Shown here piece after piece: positions 58,993-64,000 of a stretch of 64,000 nucleotides of DNA; position 1 is the first letter of the stretch, and each line of letters starts with the position of its first letter. Source of the stretch: JAVVEZ01 sp032250895 (lineage in GTDB: Bacteria > Pseudomonadota > Gammaproteobacteria > Pseudomonadales > Pseudohongiellaceae); the NCBI GenBank assembly GCA_032250895.1, contig JAVVEZ010000002.1, positions 23,948-87,947 of the forward strand, written 5' to 3'. A program made the position numbers and the translations under genes. The notes beneath the pieces are model-generated. The model was given only the letters and a program-made list of their open reading frames with translations, did not search any database and was not told where the DNA came from.

Positions 58993-60599
58993 GTTTTTTT
59001 CCTGTGCAGGGAGGGTTTCACAAAATGGGTGATTACCGGAATCGTATCGGTCAGCAGCAGCAATTTGATCTGATGTTGCAGCTGGGCATCCTGGGTGCTG
59101 ATTCTCTCATGCTGACGCAGATGGTCAAGCCAGGTGTAGACCATGAAAAACTCCAGATAACTGTCGTGGCCGCTGGTGTCCTGCATAAGCTGCCATTCGA
59201 AGGCGCCATCGCGCTTCCGGGCCTTGCCCAACTGCTGCATCAGCGTCAGAAACTCGGGGACATGGCTGCTGTTTACCTGATAGCGGATGCTGATCATGAC
59301 CGGCCCCTGTTCGGGGCTGACGGGAATCAGCGGAGTGGGTGTTTTCCAGTGTCCCGAAGGGGTATGGTCCAGCTTGTCATTGCCGCTGAGCGGCCAGCGA
59401 CGCGTGAACAGGGCGGCGATGATGAGGCAGACCGAGGCCGTTATCATGGCCGTGGGAAGGTCCGTGAACTTGGCAATATTGCCCCAGACGAAAGGCCCGA
59501 TTGCCAATGAGCCCATGAAAAAGGTCAAAAAGACCGATATTCCCCGCGACCTCACCCAGTTGGGCAGCGCGGTCTGGGCCGATACCTGGGAGCCTGTCAT
59601 CACGGTGATCCAGGCAGCACCGCAAACACTCAGGCTCAGCAATGCCAGCGCCAGCACATGCACGGTGGCAGTGATTATCATGGCGATGGCGAAGATTATC
59701 GAAGCATAGGTGATCAACTGGTCGTTGCTGAAGCGGGCGCGAACTTTCGGCATCAACAGGGCGCTGGCAATGGCCCCCACGCTGATGGCGGCAAACAGGG
59801 CGCTGTAGGTTTGCGGGCCGCCGTGCAGCAATTCCTTGGCGATCAGGGGCAGCAAGGCCCACATGACGCTGGCGAAGAAAAAGAAGCCCACCCCCCGGAA
59901 GATGGTCGCTTGCAGTGCCGGTGAATGGCGGGCATAACGCAGGCCGGTCTTGATGGCGGGGAAAAACCCTTCGGGCGGCAATTTCGTGTCCAGTGGTGCC
60001 CGTTTCCATTTGGCCAGCACCGTGATGATAAAAATGAAGGTGGCGGCATTGCACAGAAAGACAGCGCCACTGCCGGAGGCGGCGATGATCACCCCGGCAA
60101 TCAGTGAGCCGATGACCCGGGAGACGTTCATGCCCATGGTATTGAGCGCTATGGCGCCGCCCAGTTCGGCACGCGGCACCACTTCCGGAATGATGGCCTG
60201 CCAGGCCGGCATGATCATCGCGAAACCAATCCCCAGCAAAAAGGTAAGCCCCAGCAGGCTCCATTCATCGACATGGCCGGTGACCGTCAGCAAGCCCAGG
60301 CCCAGCGCGGTCAGGCCCATGACGATGTTGCCGCTCATCAGATACAGGCGACGGTCGAGGATGTCGGACAGGGCGCCAGATGGCAGCAGAATAAAAAAGG
60401 CAGGCAGAGAGGTGGCTGTCTGCACCAGGGCGACCATGATCGGGGACGTGGTCAGCGTGACCATCAGCCAGCCGGCACCGACATCATGCATCCAGGAGCC
60501 GATATTGGACACCAGAGTCGCCAGCCACAGGTAACGGAAGGTCCTTAGCCTGAGCGGACTCCAGGGCGAACTATGAGAGCTGGCGGTCGTTTGAGACAT
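58989..60599 (-). CDS. MFS transporter fused to a C-terminal ABM-type domain
   Basis: I start at ATG 60599, which has AGGA 6 bases upstream (536 residues); a TTG at 60617 is less likely. The first ~410 residues form a 12-helix MFS carrier of the EntS-like exporter family (RTFRYLWLATLVSNIGSWMH, LPSGALSDILDRRLYLMSG). The last ~100 residues are soluble and resemble an ABM (antibiotic biosynthesis monooxygenase-like) ferredoxin fold (VMISIRYQVNSSHVPEFLTL, SYLEFFMVYTWLDHLRQHER). MFS-ABM fusions are known. Its stop overlaps the ThDP enzyme start (ATGA). Confidence 0.87.
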   Translation of the reverse strand: MSQTTASSHSSPWSPLRLRTFRYLWLATLVSNIGSWMHDVGAGWLMVTLTTSPIMVALVQTATSLPAFFILLPSGALSDILDRRLYLMSGNIVMGLTALGLGLLTVTGHVDEWSLLGLTFLLGIGFAMIMPAWQAIIPEVVPRAELGGAIALNTMGMNVSRVIGSLIAGVIIAASGSGAVFLCNAATFIFIITVLAKWKRAPLDTKLPPEGFFPAIKTGLRYARHSPALQATIFRGVGFFFFASVMWALLPLIAKELLHGGPQTYSALFAAISVGAIASALLMPKVRARFSNDQLITYASIIFAIAMIITATVHVLALALLSLSVCGAAWITVMTGSQVSAQTALPNWVRSRGISVFLTFFMGSLAIGPFVWGNIAKFTDLPTAMITASVCLIIAALFTRRWPLSGNDKLDHTPSGHWKTPTPLIPVSPEQGPVMISIRYQVNSSHVPEFLTLMQQLGKARKRDGAFEWQLMQDTSGHDSYLEFFMVYTWLDHLRQHERISTQDAQLQHQIKLLLLTDTIPVITHFVKPSLHRKKT

Positions 60600-60623
60600 G
60601 TCGGGTCCTGAATCCAAAATGCG

Positions 60624-60629
60624 ATTATA
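60624..60629 (-). promoter_or_regulatory. candidate -10 box for the MFS/ThDP/LysE operon
   Basis: A perfect TATAAT on the minus strand lies 25 bases upstream of the MFS start codon. No good -35 is seen at 16-18 bases, so an activator or weak promoter is implied. Confidence 0.3.
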
Positions 60630-60861
60630 AGGATGCTTCAGTGGTGCCTGTGAGCAGGCGCTATCATCATTGGAATTGCTACAGAGAACCGGAAGACAGG
60701 GGACTCCTTGCAGGAAGCCGGGGCTTGGTGTTTCAATGCGGACCGGATTTTACGCCGCTTGTCCGGACATATCCACCAGCGAGATTTCTCTGCCGGCAGA
60801 AAGCACGAAAAGCTAGTGACAAAACACTTTTTTGGGTATGATGACGCCCTCCAAGTTTACT

Positions 60862-60938
60862 GCGCCCGTAGCTCAGCTGGATAGAGTAACTGGCTTCGAA
60901 CCAGTTGGTCGGGAGTTCGAATCTCTCCGGGCGCGCCA
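60862..60938 (+). tRNA. tRNA-Arg(UCG)
   Basis: The cloverleaf is complete: acceptor GCGCCCG/CGGGCGC, D-arm GCTC...GAGT, anticodon stem ACTGG/CCAGT with loop CTTCGAA (anticodon TCG, arginine), T-arm GGGAG TTCGAAT CTCTC-type, discriminator G and encoded CCA. Its 3' end is the left boundary of a direct repeat, so it is probably the integration site of the AbiE insert. Confidence 0.93.
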
Positions 60939-60995
60939 ATTTGCTGTTGGACTGTTTGAAGTCCGCCAACACCTTGAATGGTAAGGCGAGGGCAG
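60927..60995 (+). repeat. left direct repeat (attL-like) at the tRNA-Arg 3' end
   Basis: Sixty-nine bases from the last 12 of tRNA-Arg (CCGGGCGCGCCA) into the flank (GGACTGTTTGAAGTCCGCCA). It matches 63436-63504 at 65 of 69 positions by eye. Confidence 0.85.
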
Positions 60996-61235
60996 CGGAC
61001 GGCCGCAGTTGGCGTTCTCTCGCTGATCTCGATTTCCCACTCGCCTCGCTACGAACACCTGAGTCCGACAAGCTCCAAGGAACTGCTCGGCGTTGCTGGA
61101 TGCAGGTCTTCTGCGCGGGGATGAACGATCCTGTTCCGGCCAGCCGATGTGCTGGATCAAGCACGGCCCGCTGTTCCGGCTTGGTAATCGGTATCGTCCG
61201 GGTACGCCAATCCGTTAGTTCATTCGATTCGATTC
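60996..61235. other. spacer inside the insert, no clear gene
   Basis: The stretch between the left repeat and the AbiEii stop has open frames on the minus strand, but they continue into the tRNA gene and show no domain. No integrase remnant is visible. Confidence 0.4.
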
Positions 61236-62447
61236 TCACGCGCGTCGCGTTGCTGTTCCCAGCGGACTCAGTTCAATTGCGTATCTCGGCACGAACACGC
61301 GGTCCAGGACACGGGCTCCCTGGATGCGATCGACGCGATACATCTTGATGTGGCCATCCTGCGCATCGAACCCCGCAAGTGAAATTTCGCCAGCCTGGCT
61401 ACGTCGCAGAGAATACGGTTCGATTGTGGGTCGCCGTGGCTGGCCGTCGAGTCGAACGTAATTCAGTTCGACCAGCAGTCTGCTTTGCGCCGCGAAGCGA
61501 ATCCGCTCCATGATGGAGGCGTTCGGGATTAAGCCGACCAAGCCTCCGAATCGCGGACGCAGGATTTCCGTGCCTGCATCAACCGGTGCGGGCGTCAGCA
61601 CGGGTCGCGTGGCACCGGATTCCAGCCAGGCGAAAACCGCCGGAAGCTCGCTCCAGAACGAGTCGAACGGCGGAAGTTGGGGAAGCTGATGAGCAAGCAT
61701 CCCTTTCCAGGTCGCAACGACGATCTCCTGCCCCACGCGCACGACATCGAGCGTCACGAGCCCGATTTCTTTGAACTCGCACTTGCGCGCAAGAATTTCG
61801 CGTACACGACCCGGCGCATGTTCGTACTCGCTGTTGCGGTGCAGATGGACGACGTCGTATAGATCGCGAGCGCGTGTTCGCTCGCCGAGCGCCCGGAGCT
61901 TCTCTGCGAAAACTTCCTCATAGGAGTAGCACAACGCAGTGAAGCCGCCCTCTGGCTCATCGGAGTACGGGTGGCTCACCTGGCGCCGGACGGCTTCATC
62001 CACGAGGATTTCGTCGGTCGTCAGGTCCAGCTTCACTGCCGGAAAATTATTGCCAGTTTGAAATTGACTCCGATAGTACAGTCGCCCTTGGCCAGAGGTC
62101 TTGCCTCGGGGGTTTTGATACAGTTCGAAGCGTGTTCGATCCGCCCGGAGTTCCAGGCCGGACTCGTCATAAATCGATTGAGCGATCTCGCGGAACGTTT
62201 CCTGGAGGAACGTTTCGTCCAAATGGCCTTCGTTTCTCAGCGTGAAGTCGAGGTCTTCCGAGAATCGGTAGGTTTCGAAGTAACACTTCTTGAGGCAGGT
62301 GCCGCCTTTGAAGACCCAGCCATCCTGCAAGGTGGCCTGTTGGTAGATTCCACGGAGAATCCATCCGAGCACGTAGTCTTTTTCGACCACGGGAGCGGCC
62401 AGCCCTGTGGCGTCGGCAAGCGCCAGAAGTTCGTCGCGATTAACCAC
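61236..62447 (-). CDS. AbiEii-type nucleotidyltransferase toxin with C-terminal WYL-like domain
   Basis: The 403-residue toxin starts at GTG 62447, overlapping the antitoxin stop by 8 bases. The AbiEii nucleotidyltransferase motifs are VVEKDYVLGWILRGI, FKGGTCLKK (Gly48-Gly49) and RFSEDLDFTL (Asp65, Asp67), then KLDLTTDE and a YSYEEVFAEKLRALGERTRARDLYD patch. About 100 residues at the C-terminus do not belong to usual AbiEii: ELNYVRLDGQPRRPTIEPYS, GFDAQDGHIKMYRVDRIQGA reads like a WYL domain. Type IV AbiE toxins transfer nucleotides, some to tRNA acceptor ends. The fusion is unusual. Confidence 0.8.
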   Translation of the reverse strand: MVNRDELLALADATGLAAPVVEKDYVLGWILRGIYQQATLQDGWVFKGGTCLKKCYFETYRFSEDLDFTLRNEGHLDETFLQETFREIAQSIYDESGLELRADRTRFELYQNPRGKTSGQGRLYYRSQFQTGNNFPAVKLDLTTDEILVDEAVRRQVSHPYSDEPEGGFTALCYSYEEVFAEKLRALGERTRARDLYDVVHLHRNSEYEHAPGRVREILARKCEFKEIGLVTLDVVRVGQEIVVATWKGMLAHQLPQLPPFDSFWSELPAVFAWLESGATRPVLTPAPVDAGTEILRPRFGGLVGLIPNASIMERIRFAAQSRLLVELNYVRLDGQPRRPTIEPYSLRRSQAGEISLAGFDAQDGHIKMYRVDRIQGARVLDRVFVPRYAIELSPLGTATRRA

Positions 62448-63255
62448 TCGCCAGCATCCGGTCGAGCGCCTTCGGCAATCTGAGCTGCCACCGTTTCGAC
62501 ACCCGCGGTGATTTGATCGCCGGATCGAGCTTCGCAAGGCCGAGTGTCACGCGCGCGGCGCATGCGTCCTGTAAGCCTTGCGGCCCGCCGAGTGCTTCTG
62601 TGATGTAGCCCATTCGTTTGAATGTGGCAGCTCGGCCGAGTCGCCTTGCGTAGTCCAGCAGACGCTCCGCATTCGCGTCTTCTCGTCTCAGGTAGGCCGA
62701 AAAACACTGGCTCACGTGCTGAATGCCACCACCAAGCGCCGGGTCCGCGAACATATCCACGAGCGTCTTGTGGATATCGGAAACCAGCACGCGGGTCCCT
62801 TCTCGCCAAACGATCGTGGTTCCGAAAAACTGTAGCTCGGGAACATGGCGGGCACGAATTTCAATCTCGGCGACACGGGTCTGGGTTCGCTTCAGGGCAT
62901 CTGTCGTGCAAACGAGCAATGTCGTGAACACTTGTTCCGTCAGATCCCAATGTTCCGCGGCGCTCCAGCCCCCGACATAGGCGTGGCGGAACACTGCGGG
63001 CACCAGAACCCATGGGTCCGCTACAACGCTTTTCTGGAGAAACGCTGAGGGAGGCACAATTGCATAGACGCCGCGCTTGACTCGGCGGACCAACCCCTGC
63101 TTGTGCCAGCGTGCGAGCTGTTTGGCGGCCCGAGTCGTGTCCCAGCCCAACGCCGTGGCCGCTTCGCTCGTAGTGATCAGCGGGCGTGCCCGCGCGGCGA
63201 CTCGCGCCAGTAGTGCGCGACCGCTCTGCTCAGAAGGGTGTGTGATATCAGCCAT
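62440..63255 (-). CDS. AbiEi antitoxin / transcriptional autorepressor
   Basis: The 271-residue protein has an N-terminal winged helix (PLITTSEAATALGWDTTRAA, KQLARWHKQGLVRRVKRGVY) and the AbiEi core (DPWVLVPAVFRHAYVGGWSA, TVWREGTRVLVSDIHKTLVD). I start at ATG 63255 because a -35/-10 pair places transcription start near that base; ATGs at 63264 and a frame to 63294 are upstream of or inside the promoter. AbiEi proteins repress their own operon and neutralise AbiEii. Confidence 0.82.
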   Translation of the reverse strand: MADITHPSEQSGRALLARVAARARPLITTSEAATALGWDTTRAAKQLARWHKQGLVRRVKRGVYAIVPPSAFLQKSVVADPWVLVPAVFRHAYVGGWSAAEHWDLTEQVFTTLLVCTTDALKRTQTRVAEIEIRARHVPELQFFGTTIVWREGTRVLVSDIHKTLVDMFADPALGGGIQHVSQCFSAYLRREDANAERLLDYARRLGRAATFKRMGYITEALGGPQGLQDACAARVTLGLAKLDPAIKSPRVSKRWQLRLPKALDRMLASG

Positions 63256-63269
63256 AATGCGCATTATGG
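63252..63269. promoter_or_regulatory. perfect 18-bp palindromic operator over the abiE start
   Basis: CCATAATGCGCATTATGG is fully self-complementary. It covers the -10 box and the antitoxin start codon, an ideal place for AbiEi self-repression. Confidence 0.65.
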
Positions 63270-63291
63270 TGGAATTACTGTAGTCAGACAA
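63263..63291 (-). promoter_or_regulatory. promoter of the abiE operon, probably leaderless
   Basis: TTGTCT (63291-63286), a 17-base spacer and CATAAT (63268-63263) match sigma-70 boxes at 4 and 5 of 6 positions. Transcription would begin about 7 bases on, at or next to ATG 63255, giving a leaderless mRNA. Confidence 0.5.
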
Positions 63292-63435
63292 CACCCAACC
63301 AAATGCGGAGGAGTGCCGTCTACGGAGCCGGTACGAACCCTGATGCGAATCCAGCTAAGCCGTGCAAATACTTATCCCATTCCTCCAGGGTTGCGAAGAG
63401 GTGTTCGATGCGGAAGGAATTCGAAGTTTGTCCTC

Positions 63436-63504
63436 CCGGGCGCGCCAATTAGCTGTTGGACTGTTTGAAGTCCGCCAACACCTTGAATGGCAAAGCGAAG
63501 GCAG
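63436..63504 (+). repeat. right direct repeat (attR-like) with a tRNA-Arg 3'-end fragment
   Basis: It repeats 60927-60995 with four mismatches, including CCGGGCGCGCCA. The bases to its left (GGAATTCGAAGTTTGTCC) only loosely recall the tRNA T-arm. It ends exactly where the ParE homology starts. Confidence 0.85.
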
Positions 63505-63606
63505 TTCGTCTTCAAACTCGCTGGCGCGTTCGGGGTTATCGAGAGCGATGAAGTCCGTTATCTCGATGAGATCCGTCTCCGCCCGACGCGACAGCCGGAC
63601 GCGCAT
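63505..63606 (-). pseudogene. truncated ParE/RelE-family toxin gene
   Basis: From ATG 63606 about 34 residues match ParE toxins (MRVRLSRRAETDLIEITDFI, NPERASEFEDEL). The frame then runs into the direct repeat at 63504 and continues to 63355 with repeat-derived sequence (PSLCHSRCWRTSNSPT) unrelated to ParE. Two-thirds of the toxin, including the conserved C-terminal Arg/Tyr region, is lost, so it should be inactive. The start overlaps the antitoxin stop by one base (TAATG), a normal parDE junction. Confidence 0.7.
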
Positions 63607-63869
63607 TACTTGTTCGGCACCGCGCGTGCTCGCCGCCGAGCACGGTTTTTGGCTACGACTTCTTCAATCGTACCGGCATCTTCACTGTCGATCCCTTCCT
63701 GGATTGCAACCTTGAGTTCCGCGTGACGAATCTGGCGCAGTTTCGTCTCGTCCTCGAGCAGCCTTAACCCGGCGCGTACGACCTCGCTGACATTGTTGAA
63801 ACGTCCTGATTCAAGCTGTTCCTTAATGAACTCCTCGAAGTGATTACCGAGAGCTACGCTGGTAGGCAT
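63606..63869 (-). CDS. parD: ParD-family antitoxin, now without an intact toxin
   Basis: The 87-residue antitoxin opens with a ribbon-helix-helix segment (TSVALGNHFEEFIKEQLESG, NNVSEVVRAGLRLLEDE) followed by a helical toxin-binding tail (LKVAIQEGIDSEDAGTIEEV) and a basic end. It is full length for ParD. The cognate parE downstream is cut by the attR-like repeat, leaving an orphan antitoxin that may still repress its promoter. ATG 63869 has only a weak GTGGAT site upstream. Confidence 0.82.
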   Translation of the reverse strand: MPTSVALGNHFEEFIKEQLESGRFNNVSEVVRAGLRLLEDETKLRQIRHAELKVAIQEGIDSEDAGTIEEVVAKNRARRRARAVPNK

Positions 63870-63885
63870 GGCTGATATCCACTAA

Positions 63886-63898
63886 CTATTAATAATAG
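63886..63898. promoter_or_regulatory. candidate ParD operator
   Basis: CTATTA and TAATAG are inverted around a single A, 17 bases upstream of parD. Ribbon-helix-helix antitoxins bind such short palindromes in their own promoters. Confidence 0.4.
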
Positions 63899-64000
63899 AT
63901 ATGGATTGTACGCGCTCATCGTTGAACTACAAGCCCCTCTTTTTGCTAGGAGTCTGCGCACTGCGGGAACGCCATCAGGCGTGGGGCGAGGTCAAGTGGA

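Noticed and set aside
57226..59073. 615-residue plus-strand frame
   Set aside because: Antisense to the ThDP enzyme; Gly/His/Gln-rich with no fold signal.
60733..61239. 168-residue minus-strand frame over tRNA-Arg
   Set aside because: It reads through the tRNA gene (the typical RPERFELPTN-like tRNA antisense translation) and is not coding.

Overview
The window reads as chromosome of a Gram-negative gammaproteobacterium, probably a scaffold of a draft or metagenome assembly because a run of ten N sits inside a gene at 54353-54362. The main support is the conserved superoperon at 41-55 kb (nnrD, tsaE, amiC, mutL, miaA, hfq, hflX, hflK, hflC, a DUF2065 gene, hisZ, purA, tRNA-Thr), together with EI-Ntr (ptsP), a TonB-dependent receptor, an HME-type RND efflux system and a LysE/MFS exporter pair. 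GTG and TTG starts are common, and adjacent genes often overlap by 1-4 bases. Short GC-rich repeats with the core GTCATCCCCGCGCAGGCGG recur between genes.

Layout. 1-0.8 kb: end of a DoxX-like membrane protein gene and a small CxxC membrane protein. 1.2-7.7 kb (minus): a compact six-gene operon with an anchored fibronectin-III-like protein, a sodium:solute symporter, a 40-residue membrane peptide, an aspartate-transcarbamylase-like enzyme with an altered acceptor site, a glutamine-dependent asparagine-synthetase-type amidotransferase and an M20 N-carbamoyl/allantoate-type amidohydrolase. 8.1-15.2 kb (plus): a polyamine operon (arginine decarboxylase, carboxy(nor)spermidine dehydrogenase and decarboxylase, agmatinase) that runs without a gap into a NarL-type two-component system. 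15.5-29 kb: TonB receptor, EAL-HDOD protein, ptsP-fumC, several secreted proteins, and a gallate-dioxygenase-like extradiol enzyme with a PAP2 phosphatase. 27.8-35.7 kb: an OmpR-type two-component system divergent from a CzcCBA/CusCBA-like RND efflux operon ending in DUF3240. 35.7-40.7 kb: a decayed gene remnant, an ECF-like sigma factor with its anti-sigma factor, and a tandem array of three paralogous, uncharacterised exported proteins. 41-55 kb: the superoperon, interrupted by an inverted murI flanked by repeats. 56-60.6 kb: an exported protein and an operon with a LysE exporter, a ThDP enzyme and an MFS-ABM fusion. 60.9-64 kb: tRNA-Arg and a 2.5 kb insert bounded by 69-bp direct repeats that carries an AbiE toxin-antitoxin pair, followed by a ParD antitoxin gene with a truncated parE.

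How the parts work together. The polyamine operon encodes arginine to agmatine to putrescine to spermidine/norspermidine by the carboxyspermidine route, with no need for S-adenosylmethionine decarboxylase. The minus-strand operon beside it looks like a separate pathway that imports or exports a small nitrogen compound and amidates, carbamoylates or decarbamoylates it; its substrate cannot be read from the sequence. The strongest candidates for undescribed biology are that carbamoyltransferase operon, the polyamine-coupled two-component system, the triplicated exported family beside the ECF sigma unit, and the AbiEii-WYL fusion at the tRNA-Arg site.
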